A DNA stretch of 64,000 bases from Prevotella sp. tf2-5 (GCF_900115435.1 NZ_FOWK01000005.1:184003-248002); one strand, 5' to 3'; shown: positions 15,788 through 24,953, counted from the first letter of the stretch. Notes: generated by a model not told the origin, from the letters alone. Program-made: numbers and translations.

Positions 15788-18217
15788 ATGATGAATAAAA
15801 AGTTTTTGATAAAAGGCTTCGCCGCATTAGCACTTGTTGCCTCCATTAGCAGTTGTACGAAGGACGTGACTGCAATGAGTCAGGGCGAGATCAACACGAA
15901 GTCGAAAGAGAATGCTGAGCTTCAGCTCGGTTTGAGTATTCCTAACGGTCAGACTTGGGACATGGCGTCTCAGGTGACTACGAATATCGCAGTTAACTTA
16001 GGTTTGGATCAGTCTTATACGGTGGGTATCTATGACAAGAACCCCTTGTATAACAAGAATGCGAAGTATTACACCCTCAAGGAAGTTCATGAGGGAGGAA
16101 CACTTAACACCTCACTGACCATTCCCTCCAACCAGTCAATGGTTTACATTACCGTTTACGACAGCAAGAATCGCAGTGTCGTTCATACAGCACATGTAGA
16201 GAACGGACAGATCAATGCTAACATTGGCGGTGGTGCCGCAGGCAGTCGTTCTATGCGTGCCGCAGAGGATGCCAGTAAGTATCCTGAGTATGTGGAAACA
16301 TTAGATTATTATCTGAACCCCATCAATGGACGTAACCGCTGGGATGGGTGGAATTTAGATCCAGCTAATCTTGAGGAGATCTCCATCGACGGGATGAAGT
16401 CATATACTGCTCTCACCGATGCTATTATCCTGAATGATACAAAAGATGGGAATCGTACATTGACCGATGAGAACGGTGACCATTTCCCAGGAGGAAACGT
16501 TGATGGTAGGCACTATCGCGTGGCTGCCAACACAGAGGTTACAGAGGTGTTCCATATAATCGGACATACTACCATTGTCAATAATAGTGTCATCTATGTC
16601 GAGGGTACCCTTCACCTGAATGGTAACACACTATATGGTCCAACAATTGTTGTGGCTGATGGTGGTAAGATTATCCTTGATGGTGATACCAATATGAGCA
16701 GGACAGCACGTCTCATTGTGATGGCAGGCGGATCTGTTGAGGCTGCTAGTGGCGTTACTCCTACATTTAACGTTAATAGCGAAGATTATAGTGGTCTAAA
16801 TGTCATTACAGATGAATCGATTCTTAACAACAGTAATGTTGGTGCACCATGCTATAATGCTGGTACCATAGCGTTTAACGGTGAGTTTAACATCAATGGT
16901 TGTGATTTCTATAACAAAGGTACCATTACCGTCGACAAGCTCCGCAACACTTGTGGTGGTTTCTATACCAACTTTGGTCATATTACAGCTCGGACCAACA
17001 ACGATGCGGAAGACGATGCTTTCAACTCTTTAATTGTAAATGGCTGCTATCTCCATTACACGGAGGACGCTGGTGTAGGTCCTTTGACACTATTGGACCA
17101 CAGCCGCTTAGATTGTGATGGGCAGTTGTATATGTGTGCACCCTCAAGAAATAATTGCATCATGTATAATTATAGCATGATAGACGCTGGGTCTATCAAA
17201 TGCAATCAAGTGATCTATACTGGTCCGACAGAAGAAAATTCCTTCGCTATTGTTAAGACTGGAAGTTTCTATGTAAGTTATGCTAACGATATCAACGCAC
17301 TTAACAATGTGTACTTTGATATGGAGAATACCGAAGAGTTCTATTTATATGATTCTGATGGGAACGTAACGAAAGAGGATCTTACCAACAGATGGGGCGC
17401 CGCTTATCATATCCTGGGTGGATGCACTCCTTTTGGACTCTATTTTTGCGCAGCACCTATAACCCACTGGACTAGCGAGGACAGCTCTGCCCTGATCATC
17501 CCTGATGGCGATTGTACTGGCAAGGGTAACAATCCCGGTGGTGACGATGGTGAGATATTTGGTGATCCCGTCGTTTACACCTATGCTTTCGAGGATCAGA
17601 CCGCTAATACAGACTATGACATGAACGATGTCGTGCTGAAGGTCAGCTACAAAGTGAAGGAAGAAGGAACCGGTGAGAACGCAGGTAAGGTGATTTACGA
17701 CACCAACACACTTGTCGTGAAGCTCGTTGCCGCTGGTGCTACCTATAATATCAAGGTGAAGATTGGCAACACCTATCTCTTCGGTGGTCAAGAGATTCAC
17801 GACGCACTGGGTGTGGATAGAGGTGTGATGGTGAATACCGGCAGGTCTACACCAGTAGCTCCTATCTCTGAGGAGATAAATATTCCTGCAGGCTTTACAG
17901 GTGACTTTACTCAGCTGCCTGTGTCTATCGAGGTGCTGAGCACGAATACCACTTACGCCTATCCTAACACGGATGAGTATCCACATGCCATCATGGTTCC
18001 TACAGACTGGGCTTGGCCTACTGAGCGTACCATCATCACAGAGGCTTATCCTGGCAACGGTACAGCGACCATCACGACAGAGAGTGGTGCTGAGTTCCTC
18101 ATCAACTCGTTCTCCGCATGGGCTGCTACTCCTGCTGCACAGCGTGCGACAGTGCTTGGTGACATCAAGTGGTATGAGACAGCTGCTGCTCCAGGCAAGA
18201 CCATGACCAACAATTAA
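15788..18217 (+). CDS. LruC/DUF4842-domain surface lipoprotein, paralogue 1
   Basis: An 809-residue predicted lipoprotein. The signal peptide ends in the lipobox ISSC (Cys at about residue 23) followed by TKD. The N-terminal third carries a conserved stretch (KSKENAELQLGLSIPNGQTW) and an Ig-like domain. The middle (about 250-560) is an asparagine/glycine-rich right-handed beta-helix-like region with repeated short strands (VNNSVIYVEGTLHLNGNTLYG). The C-terminal 200 residues are a LruC/DUF4842 domain, with DYDMNDVVLKVSY and GVMVNTGR. The Asp/Asn cluster looks like a calcium site. The signal sequence and repeats suggest surface display. It is paralogous to 18464-20815, with which it shares promoter and hairpin. 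Confidence 0.85.
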   Translation: MMNKKFLIKGFAALALVASISSCTKDVTAMSQGEINTKSKENAELQLGLSIPNGQTWDMASQVTTNIAVNLGLDQSYTVGIYDKNPLYNKNAKYYTLKEVHEGGTLNTSLTIPSNQSMVYITVYDSKNRSVVHTAHVENGQINANIGGGAAGSRSMRAAEDASKYPEYVETLDYYLNPINGRNRWDGWNLDPANLEEISIDGMKSYTALTDAIILNDTKDGNRTLTDENGDHFPGGNVDGRHYRVAANTEVTEVFHIIGHTTIVNNSVIYVEGTLHLNGNTLYGPTIVVADGGKIILDGDTNMSRTARLIVMAGGSVEAASGVTPTFNVNSEDYSGLNVITDESILNNSNVGAPCYNAGTIAFNGEFNINGCDFYNKGTITVDKLRNTCGGFYTNFGHITARTNNDAEDDAFNSLIVNGCYLHYTEDAGVGPLTLLDHSRLDCDGQLYMCAPSRNNCIMYNYSMIDAGSIKCNQVIYTGPTEENSFAIVKTGSFYVSYANDINALNNVYFDMENTEEFYLYDSDGNVTKEDLTNRWGAAYHILGGCTPFGLYFCAAPITHWTSEDSSALIIPDGDCTGKGNNPGGDDGEIFGDPVVYTYAFEDQTANTDYDMNDVVLKVSYKVKEEGTGENAGKVIYDTNTLVVKLVAAGATYNIKVKIGNTYLFGGQEIHDALGVDRGVMVNTGRSTPVAPISEEINIPAGFTGDFTQLPVSIEVLSTNTTYAYPNTDEYPHAIMVPTDWAWPTERTIITEAYPGNGTATITTESGAEFLINSFSAWAATPAAQRATVLGDIKWYETAAAPGKTMTNN

Positions 18218-18255
18218 TTGGGTTCATCAGACTCAATCCCTGGATTAACCATATC

Positions 18256-18288
18256 AGTAAGCAGTCGCGATTTTCGTGACTGCTTATT
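18256..18288 (+). terminator. Hairpin between the two LruC paralogues
   Basis: AGTAAGCAGT (18256-18265) pairs with ACTGCTTATT (18279-18288), with T-rich sequence after. It is a copy of the hairpin at 15578-15610. Confidence 0.6.
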
Positions 18289-18329
18289 CTTTTATAAATG
18301 TTAAAATTTTAAAGTTTGTCGACAAAATC

Positions 18330-18360
18330 TTTGCATTTACCAAATTTCTATCTATCTTTG
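18330..18360 (+). promoter_or_regulatory. Promoter of second LruC lipoprotein gene
   Basis: TTTG (18330-18333), 19 bp, TATCTTTG (18353-18360). The same spacing and flanks as the promoter at 15652-15682 show that the duplication included the control region. Confidence 0.8.
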
Positions 18361-18463
18361 CAATCAACTATTGACTTATATAATTGATGTTTGCGTGAAC
18401 AGACACACACATTAAGCTGATAAGAATAACAATAAACATGTTTAATAATTAATAATTACACTA

Positions 18464-20815
18464 ATGATGAACAAGAAGTATTTGATGAGAGGCTTTGCCG
18501 CATTGGCACTCGTTGCTGGCTTCAGCAGCTGTGTTAAGGATGTGGACGGCACAAGCCAAAAAGAGATTGATGATCGTTCTAAGGAGAATGCTGAGATGCA
18601 GCTCGGTATCTCGATTCCCGATGGACAGACTTGGGACATGGCTTCACAGGTAGAGGCTAATGTAACAGTAAATGGTGACTATGGTGCAAAGTACACTGTC
18701 AGCATCTACGAGAACAACCCATTTATTAACAACACTGCTGTTGTATTAGGTAAGGCAGAAACTGTTAGTGGTGGTACAGCCAGCACCAGTTTCACATGTC
18801 CTGATGCCACAAAATCTGTTTTTGTAGCTATCAAGGATGAGAAAGGCTATTCTTATGTAAAGCCTGCCGCAGTTGTTGATGGTAAGATTGAGACCACCTT
18901 TGGTGGTGAGGCCGCTGCTGGTGCTCGCTCTATGAGAGCTGCAAACAGGAGTGCTGCTGATGATTTTGTAGTTAATGTTCGCACTATGCCTAATCTCTCT
19001 ACTTATATTGATGATGCAGTAGCAATCAACGATGAGAATAACACAACAGATCCTGCTAACACGGTTCATCACTATCTGATTCCTGAGGGAACGACTTGGA
19101 GTAAGAATATTCCTCTTATTCAGTCTGGTAGTGGTATTTCTGTTTATGTACAGGGTACACTGAACATTAATGCCGAGCAGCGTGTAAATGGTGGTTGCGT
19201 ATTCATCGTTGGTCCTAAGGGAAAAGTGAATATTGCAAACGGACAAAAGCTTGTTACCAATGCAAACAACGAAGCAGGTACTGTAGGTAGTTTCTATGTA
19301 TATCCTGGTGGTGAAGTAAAGGGTGACAGGTTAGAGTTCGCTAACGGAACAGGTTCTTACAACTACAATGGTGGTACAATTGATGTTACTACTATCAATA
19401 ACAATGGTGGTACACTTTACAATGCTGGTATCATAGAGGCAGACTACATGCTGGGTGGTGCTGGTCTGAGCATCTATGAAAATGCTGGTAAAGTTCACAT
19501 CGGTGAGGCTCCCAAGGGTTCTAGCACAGCAAATACCCGTATCCACAACAACTGCTGGTGGGAATGCGATGGTACACAGGCTTGTCGCAATATCCAGCAG
19601 GGAGCTGGTGCTTACATCAAGGCTAGCAACTTGGACATGTCTAGCTCTCAGGACGGAACAAGTGATGTTGCTTACATCTGGGCTAAAGGGAATTCTCTGA
19701 TTGCTATTTCTGGAAATGTTTCTTTAAATGGAGTTGACATTGTTGGACCTACAAGCAGCGATTATGCTTATATTCAGTTTGGTAAAATGACTTACGTTAA
19801 TCATACTGGTGGTACGAATAGTAATTATGGTGTTGATAAAGTTACGCTTGGAGCTATCCAAAACAATGTCCGTATCAGTGTTGATACACCAGAGGTAGAT
19901 AATAATGTTTATACTTTTACTCCATATGAGAAGTTAATCAATCTCCTTAATGGTACTTTCATGTATGCAACAGAAGAAAGAGATCAAGAATGGGGACAGT
20001 GGCACACAAATACTCCTGGCGAACAAATTGGTAATGGCAATGCCGTATTAGTTGCTAAAGGTCAGGTTAATGATGTGAAGACAGAGTCCGAGTGCTCTCC
20101 TGGTATCGATATCGTTCCTCCCACACCTATCTACGAGGAGCTGAAGGTTTACACCTACGCTTTCGAGGACCAGACTGTTGGTACTGACTACGATATGAAC
20201 GATGTCGTGCTGAAGGTCAGCTACAAAGTGAAGAGCACCAATGCTGAGACTGGTGAGGTTGAGTACGACAAGACCAAGCTCGTAGCTACGCTGGTTGCCG
20301 CTGGTGCTACCTATAATATCAAGGTGAAGATTGGCAACACTTATCTCTTCAACGAACAGGAGATTCACGAAGCACTGGGTGTTAATCCAGGTGTGATGGT
20401 GAATACAGGTAATGGTAAGGCTCAGACAGCAACTCCTGTCTCTAGCGAGATTACTACTCCTACAGGACTTGCTGACGAAGATGGAAATATTGACTTCACC
20501 CAGCTGCCTGTAACTATTGAGGTTACAAGTACTGGCAAGAATTACTCTTATCCTAACACAGATCCGTATCCACATGCTGTGATGATTCCTGTTGACTGGA
20601 GATGGCCGCTGGAGCGTATCATCGTTACAGAGGCTTATCCTGGCACATCAAACGCAGATAAGGTTACTATCGATGGCGTTGATTATCCAGTGAACTCATT
20701 CGACGCTTGGGCAGCTACTCCTGCCGCAGATCGTACTCCTGCCATGAATGGCTGGTACAACAATCCTAATACTGGTTTGACGATGACTAATACATCGGCT
20801 GCCACCAACAATTAA
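18464..20815 (+). CDS. LruC/DUF4842-domain surface lipoprotein, paralogue 2
   Basis: A 783-residue lipoprotein with signal peptide and lipobox FSSC (MNKKYLMRGFAALALVAGFS). Its start (RGFAALALVA; DRSKENAEMQLGISIPDGQTW) and C-terminus (DQTVGTDYDMNDVVLKVSYK; GVMVNTGN) are close to paralogue 1, while the middle (about 180-540) has diverged strongly although still glycine/asparagine-rich and beta-helix-like. Conserved ends around a divergent centre suggest a tandem duplication with rapid change in the exposed region. It is transcribed from its own promoter and ends before a hairpin at 20852-20883. Confidence 0.85.
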   Translation: MMNKKYLMRGFAALALVAGFSSCVKDVDGTSQKEIDDRSKENAEMQLGISIPDGQTWDMASQVEANVTVNGDYGAKYTVSIYENNPFINNTAVVLGKAETVSGGTASTSFTCPDATKSVFVAIKDEKGYSYVKPAAVVDGKIETTFGGEAAAGARSMRAANRSAADDFVVNVRTMPNLSTYIDDAVAINDENNTTDPANTVHHYLIPEGTTWSKNIPLIQSGSGISVYVQGTLNINAEQRVNGGCVFIVGPKGKVNIANGQKLVTNANNEAGTVGSFYVYPGGEVKGDRLEFANGTGSYNYNGGTIDVTTINNNGGTLYNAGIIEADYMLGGAGLSIYENAGKVHIGEAPKGSSTANTRIHNNCWWECDGTQACRNIQQGAGAYIKASNLDMSSSQDGTSDVAYIWAKGNSLIAISGNVSLNGVDIVGPTSSDYAYIQFGKMTYVNHTGGTNSNYGVDKVTLGAIQNNVRISVDTPEVDNNVYTFTPYEKLINLLNGTFMYATEERDQEWGQWHTNTPGEQIGNGNAVLVAKGQVNDVKTESECSPGIDIVPPTPIYEELKVYTYAFEDQTVGTDYDMNDVVLKVSYKVKSTNAETGEVEYDKTKLVATLVAAGATYNIKVKIGNTYLFNEQEIHEALGVNPGVMVNTGNGKAQTATPVSSEITTPTGLADEDGNIDFTQLPVTIEVTSTGKNYSYPNTDPYPHAVMIPVDWRWPLERIIVTEAYPGTSNADKVTIDGVDYPVNSFDAWAATPAADRTPAMNGWYNNPNTGLTMTNTSAATNN

Positions 20816-20851
20816 TTGAGTACATCAAATACTTAAATAATTTACTTGGAG

Positions 20852-20883
20852 AGTGGGGTATCTATGCGAATAGGTACCCCACT
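20852..20883 (+). terminator. Terminator after LruC paralogue 2
   Basis: AGTGGGGTA (20852-20860) pairs with TACCCCACT (20875-20883), then T-rich sequence. Confidence 0.65.
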
Positions 20884-20921
20884 TCTTATCTTATTTAATG
20901 AATCAATAGGGAGGAGTTACC

Positions 20922-21054
20922 GTATTCCAATACCTGGAATAACGTGTTCCAATGCTTAGGATGTGAAATCGGGATAAAGGGGAACAAGTGTTCCATAGGG
21001 TGGAACAAAGTGTTCCATGGCATGGAATAAAGTGTTCCATGGGGTGGAACAAAC
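20922..21054. repeat. 22-bp-period array of palindromic TTCC..GGAA units
   Basis: GT[GA]TTCC motifs start at 20922, 20944, 20988, 21010 and 21032, all multiples of 22 bp apart, with a degenerate unit at 20966. Each unit has TTCCA followed by TGGAA, so every unit can form a short hairpin. There are no unique spacers. The region is otherwise gene-free. Confidence 0.65.
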
Positions 21055-21196
21055 TCGAAGGTGCCGCCTGTTATTGTCTTTAGCGGCAACTAGCGGCAAC
21101 GATTTTTCGCCCTTGTCACCTGTAATCGCCTGTCAATCAAACAGTTTTGCAAGGCGGCAACGGTAACAAGGGTTTTTAAAAATACATGTAGGGAGT

Positions 21197-21270
21197 AATC
21201 CTTAATACACACCTCCGTCAGCAGGATAAAATTGGGAGTAAGGACCGAGACAGCCCAGCTGAATCCGTTA
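21197..21270 (-). pseudogene. Decayed 3' fragment of a copy of the lipoprotein gene at 21975-23264
   Basis: 21197-21228 is identical to 21970-22001 (the 3' end of that gene) and 21231-21270 is nearly identical to 22133-22172. The 130 bp between these in the parent are missing. The join falls at CAGGATA, present at both edges of the parent segment, so a deletion between 7-bp repeats is likely. Confidence 0.65.
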
Positions 21271-21308
21271 TATGTGAGAAAAATTGGAGAAAAAATAAAT
21301 GAATTTAT

Positions 21309-21339
21309 TTTGTTCTTTACTCACTTATTCGTAACTTTG
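21309..21339 (+). promoter_or_regulatory. Promoter for the retropepsin-like locus
   Basis: TTTG (21309-21312), 19 bp, TAACTTTG (21332-21339). Confidence 0.75.
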
Positions 21340-21369
21340 CAACAGAAATATTATCTAACTACCACAATT

Positions 21370-21576
21370 ATGGAAACAAGGAAGTTCAAACAAGTTCCCT
21401 CGATTAATCGAGTTGGTGAGCGGAATCCAGCGATTCCAAAGCCTGTTGTCGTCAATTGCGGAAAGAAAAAATCAACTAATCATGGACGTACTATTACCCG
21501 CACCATGCGCTCAAATTCACGCACCATTGGTGCTGGAGAACCCATCAACTGGGACGAAGTGTATAGTGGATGCTAA
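21370..21576 (+). CDS. Small basic protein overlapping the aspartyl protease gene
   Basis: A 68-residue product (METRKFKQVPSINRVGERNP.. to ..INWDEVYSGC) starting about 25 bases after the predicted transcription start, so it is the first frame on the message. It is basic, with RTITRTMRSNSRTIG near the C-terminus, and has no signal or membrane helix. It overlaps the downstream protease frame by 95 bp in a different frame (+1 relative). Either it is a real upstream partner with coupled translation, or the protease is its continuation by frameshift. No family is recognised. Confidence 0.5.
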   Translation: METRKFKQVPSINRVGERNPAIPKPVVVNCGKKKSTNHGRTITRTMRSNSRTIGAGEPINWDEVYSGC

Positions 21577-21901
21577 AGTGGACACAGGTTCTTTTGCTAC
21601 TGTCATTTCATCTACTACTCTGGAAAAGCTCGGATTAATTCCATTTACTGAAGACTGGGTGGAACTCGCAAACGGCGATCCTGCCTTAAGCAAGGTATGC
21701 ATGTGTCGTTTACATTTGTCAGAAGACCAAGAGATGATAGATCTTCCGATTTATGTGATGAATAGTGATAATGAGCAAGCCCTGCTTGGTATGGATGTTC
21801 TGTCCCTGGGTGATTTTTCCTCGACTCATTATGATGATCCGCATGGTCATCATTGGCAAAGATTTCAATTTCAATTGCTGGATGACGAGTGGTTGGTATA
21901 A
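21482..21901 (+). CDS. Retropepsin-like aspartyl protease
   Basis: A 139-residue protein from ATG 21482 (MDVLLPAPCAQIHAPLVL). It has the retropepsin signature: VDAKVDTGSFATVIS, with catalytic Asp-Thr-Gly at about residues 34-36 after a hydrophobic strand, and the second signature QALLGMDVLSLGDFS at about 104-118, the GMD-x-L form seen in clan AA single-domain proteases. One lobe means it would act as a dimer. It has no signal peptide, so it is cytoplasmic. The substrate is unknown. The gene ends just before a strong bidirectional hairpin. The start is uncertain because the upstream frame overlaps. Confidence 0.75.
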   Translation: MDVLLPAPCAQIHAPLVLENPSTGTKCIVDAKVDTGSFATVISSTTLEKLGLIPFTEDWVELANGDPALSKVCMCRLHLSEDQEMIDLPIYVMNSDNEQALLGMDVLSLGDFSSTHYDDPHGHHWQRFQFQLLDDEWLV

Positions 21902-21927
21902 ACTATTTTGCTTATCATATAAAAGAC

Positions 21928-21953
21928 TAGCGGTTGACTTCAGTCAACCGCTA
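21928..21953. terminator. Bidirectional terminator between convergent genes
   Basis: A perfect 12-bp stem TAGCGGTTGACT / AGTCAACCGCTA with a 2-base loop, T-rich on both sides. Confidence 0.75.
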
Positions 21954-21974
21954 TTTAATTGAAGTCGTAAATCC

Positions 21975-23264
21975 TTAATACACACCTCCGTCAGCAGGAT
22001 AGAGATACCAGTCACGCGCTTTCGTACGGTCGAGGATCCACTCGCCGAAGGAATGCTCCCGCTCCTGGTAAGCACCAGAGATAATCGTGTTCTTATACAT
22101 ACCTATAGCCTCCTCCTCGACAGGATAGCGGTATTGGGAGTAAGGAACGACGACAGCCCAGCTGAATCCGTTATTATAACTCTGGGCGGCACCATTGTAG
22201 TATTTGTAGAGTACCTCCTCCAACTTATAGGTAAAGCTATGTATCTCCCAGAAGTGGTCGCCATCGGTACCATATTGCACCATGATGAAGGGGTCAAGTT
22301 CCGCAAGGGTGAAGTTACGAGCCTCGAACTCACTGTCAAAGGTGAAGGTATAGGTGACGGTCTTTGCGGGCTGCTTGGCACTGGTGCTGCTGGGATCGAC
22401 CACCGTATTGAAATAGCGGCGATAGACGGAGCCGTCCTCTCCCAGTTTGTAGATGGCGAGATGGGCATCGTCGAAGAGGTTGATGACAAACTCATCGTTG
22501 AGCGACCTCTGGAAGTCTGTCCACTCCCCGGGGAAGTACTTTCGTGGCTGCTCAGGAGCGTTCATAAAGGTGGATTTCGGGTTACGCTCCACCTGGTCTT
22601 TCACCAGCGCATACCGACTTCCGACCCAACGGATGGCAGCACCTATCTGGGCAGGTGTAGAAGAAGTGCCTATCCAGCCCACTGCGTGGAGCGTGACATG
22701 CACATCAACCGTCGTCTCACCAGTAAGCTCCTTCGTCAGACTCAGCACCAGGTCGTTATAATCCCAGTCGCCGGGGTTGGGGTAGTTAGCCTCGAAACCA
22801 TACACCAACTTCTGTGGGACGACCGCCTTCGGGGTACCCGAAGGAAGGGTGTTGACAAGATCTATCTCACCTCCTATCTTACCCTTCGTCAGAGAGATGT
22901 AGTTGCCATACCTGTCAAGGACGGCGACATAGACGGATGAGATATGGGAAGGAGCCAGATACGTCATGTTCTTACTGATGGTAGAGGAGGTGAACGACTC
23001 TGCCAGTATCTCTACGTCCGACTCGTCGAAGGGGTTGCCGGAGAGGATCAGCAACTTATGGGCGTCGTTGACATTACCCTTGATAAAGGTGTTTGTCACA
23101 CTGGTGAGCAACCAAGTATGCGAGCCGTCGATCTGGTCCACAGGGAAGGTACCCTCCAACTGGTCCTCATAGCCATAATATTTAAACTTGTCACGTATGC
23201 AACCACTCAAAGCAGTAGTGAATGCTGCTATAATTAATAAGGTGTAGGTTATGTTCTTTTTCAT
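21975..23264 (-). CDS. LruC/DUF4842-type lipoprotein, divergent member
   Basis: A 429-residue lipoprotein from ATG 23264 (MKKNITYTLLIIAAFTTALS, then GCIRDK with the lipid-modified Cys at about residue 22). Longer upstream frames lack a signal peptide and are rejected. The central motif NPGDWDYNDLVLSLTKEL parallels DYDMNDVVLKVSY in the two tandem paralogues. The C-terminus YLYPADGGVY completes the LruC-type domain. It is divergently transcribed from 23479-24879. A truncated copy of its 3' end lies at 21197-21270. It probably faces the surface; the ligand is unknown. Confidence 0.8.
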   Translation of the reverse strand: MKKNITYTLLIIAAFTTALSGCIRDKFKYYGYEDQLEGTFPVDQIDGSHTWLLTSVTNTFIKGNVNDAHKLLILSGNPFDESDVEILAESFTSSTISKNMTYLAPSHISSVYVAVLDRYGNYISLTKGKIGGEIDLVNTLPSGTPKAVVPQKLVYGFEANYPNPGDWDYNDLVLSLTKELTGETTVDVHVTLHAVGWIGTSSTPAQIGAAIRWVGSRYALVKDQVERNPKSTFMNAPEQPRKYFPGEWTDFQRSLNDEFVINLFDDAHLAIYKLGEDGSVYRRYFNTVVDPSSTSAKQPAKTVTYTFTFDSEFEARNFTLAELDPFIMVQYGTDGDHFWEIHSFTYKLEEVLYKYYNGAAQSYNNGFSWAVVVPYSQYRYPVEEEAIGMYKNTIISGAYQEREHSFGEWILDRTKARDWYLYPADGGVY

Positions 23265-23409
23265 GCCTTTATGCTTTTGGGGTGTAAAATTACAAAAAAG
23301 GATGGAACTTCGAACTATTTCACAGACAAAATATGGTTTTATGCAAACGATTCTGCACGATTTAATATTATTTAACACTACAACTACATCCTTTTCTAAA
23401 TAAATAATG

Positions 23410-23417
23410 TATTTTTG
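23410..23417 (+). promoter_or_regulatory. -7 element of lipoprotein gene 23479
   Basis: TATTTTTG matches TAnnTTTG. A T-rich tract about 18 bp upstream may serve as -33. The 214-bp divergent region 23265-23478 otherwise shows nothing more. Confidence 0.5.
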
Positions 23418-23478
23418 CAACGTATTCTCTAACAGTGAACAAAATAATTATATTTATAATCATTAAAAATTTAGGAAG

Positions 23479-24879
23479 ATGAAAAAGTTATTTTTGATGG
23501 GTTTTGTAGCCCTCGGACTCGCTAGTTGCGTTAGCGACAAGGAAGTAGCTCCACAGACTCAGGATCAGAAGTACGAGAAGGCTTTTGAGGCTCTTGTAGG
23601 TGGACAAGTTAATCCCAATGTAAACTGGGGATTCAATGATCAGACTCCTCTGCAGTTTGACGCTGACGGCAAACTGATAGGTGGAGTGCGTGGCAGTGAT
23701 GATAACGGTACAGAATGGGGTAAATATGTAGAAGTACCAGAGCCCCTGACAGACGCTCAAAAAGAAGTTGTAAGAGATTGGTTCCAGACACATCGCTATG
23801 TTGAAGGTGTTGCTGTTAACTGGAGTGACTTCTTCGTTCAGCAGGTTTATAAAGGTGGTGATCATCCAACAGCAGATTGCCCAGAGAAATATGAGGCAGA
23901 AGACGGTAACTTGTATACTGGCTCAAACCAAATGGATAAGTTGACATGTGGTACCAACTCCGAGCATATCAACAACTTCAACAATGGCTATGGTTCTAAT
24001 AAGCCCAACATCTGCTATGGTTACAGACCTGCGGCTTATGAGAACGAAGATCTCAACAACCGTGTAGTAAGGGGTGAAGACAATATCAACTTTAAAGTAA
24101 ATGCCTCAACAGAGTGCTTCGGTTATTATAATTCAGCTAGTAGCCAGCAGCGAAATGACAAATTTGTTATCATTCCTGGTGATTGGATTGATGAAAGTGT
24201 TGCCGGTATGTGGTTTGTAGGACTTGACTTTGAGGGTAAGTTAAAGACTGAAGCAGGTGCAAACCTGAATCAGGCCATTACCGCCGACGGTTATTACAGC
24301 GATTGGATTGTACGTATTACCCCAGGACTCTATAAAGATGCAGATCGTGTCTTCGCTGAGGACTTGATTGACAGCAGTCTTGAAAAGGTTGACGTCAGCG
24401 ACTGGGACTTCAACGATGCAGTATTCGATGTACGCTTTGTATGGGAAGGTTCAGATAAATATGCTCTTATAACACTTTGGGCAGCTGGTGGTACCAAGGA
24501 CCTGACTGTTGCCGGCAAGGAAGTTCATGAGTTGTTTGGCAAGTCTACTGGTACGATGATTAACACCAACGCTAATGGTGGTGTAGATGGTCTGGCTCCT
24601 GTTATCTTCCGTGTGAAGACTGACGCTACAAATGCTATCAACATTCCTGTAAAGGTTAATAGAACAATTGAGTTGGAGGCAATAACAGGTGAGGCTACCC
24701 AGAAGATGGCTGTTGCTTATGGCACTAAGTGGATGAAGGAGCGCAAGATTATCACCGGTAGCTATACTGAGTTCCAGAAATATGTTCGCACCGACAATCC
24801 TAAGGATTGGTATAAGACTGTTACCAACGAAGGTGACCTTTATACTTCAAACATTAGTGTTTGGAAATATAAGAATTAA
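23479..24879 (+). CDS. LruC-related lipoprotein, fourth family member
   Basis: A 466-residue lipoprotein with a short signal peptide (MKKLFLMGFVALGLASC, Cys 17). After a conserved EKAFEALVGGQVNPNVNWGF segment, an aromatic N-terminal domain follows. The C-terminal half has DVSDWDFNDAVFDVRFVWEG and EVHELFGKSTGTMINTN, equivalent to the DMNDVV and GVMVNTG motifs of the paralogues. Together with 15788-18217, 18464-20815 and 21975-23264 it forms a cluster of four related secreted proteins. A perfect terminator follows it. Confidence 0.8.
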   Translation: MKKLFLMGFVALGLASCVSDKEVAPQTQDQKYEKAFEALVGGQVNPNVNWGFNDQTPLQFDADGKLIGGVRGSDDNGTEWGKYVEVPEPLTDAQKEVVRDWFQTHRYVEGVAVNWSDFFVQQVYKGGDHPTADCPEKYEAEDGNLYTGSNQMDKLTCGTNSEHINNFNNGYGSNKPNICYGYRPAAYENEDLNNRVVRGEDNINFKVNASTECFGYYNSASSQQRNDKFVIIPGDWIDESVAGMWFVGLDFEGKLKTEAGANLNQAITADGYYSDWIVRITPGLYKDADRVFAEDLIDSSLEKVDVSDWDFNDAVFDVRFVWEGSDKYALITLWAAGGTKDLTVAGKEVHELFGKSTGTMINTNANGGVDGLAPVIFRVKTDATNAINIPVKVNRTIELEAITGEATQKMAVAYGTKWMKERKIITGSYTEFQKYVRTDNPKDWYKTVTNEGDLYTSNISVWKYKN

Positions 24880-24919
24880 TCCGAACCCATCAAATACAAT
24901 CATAAACAATCTTTTTGAA

Positions 24920-24953
24920 GGAGTGCCTGCGTGATGCAGGCACTCCTTTTTTT
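24920..24953 (+). terminator. Intrinsic terminator of lipoprotein gene
   Basis: A perfect 11-bp stem GGAGTGCCTGC / GCAGGCACTCC, loop GTGAT, then seven T. Confidence 0.92.

Noticed and set aside
20922..21054. CRISPR-like array
   Set aside because: Units follow one another without unique spacers and there are no cas genes. The 22-bp units are palindromic tandem repeats.
20895..21089. 64-codon leftward frame with repeated WNTLF/MEHLF segments
   Set aside because: It is simply the translation of the 22-bp palindromic array.
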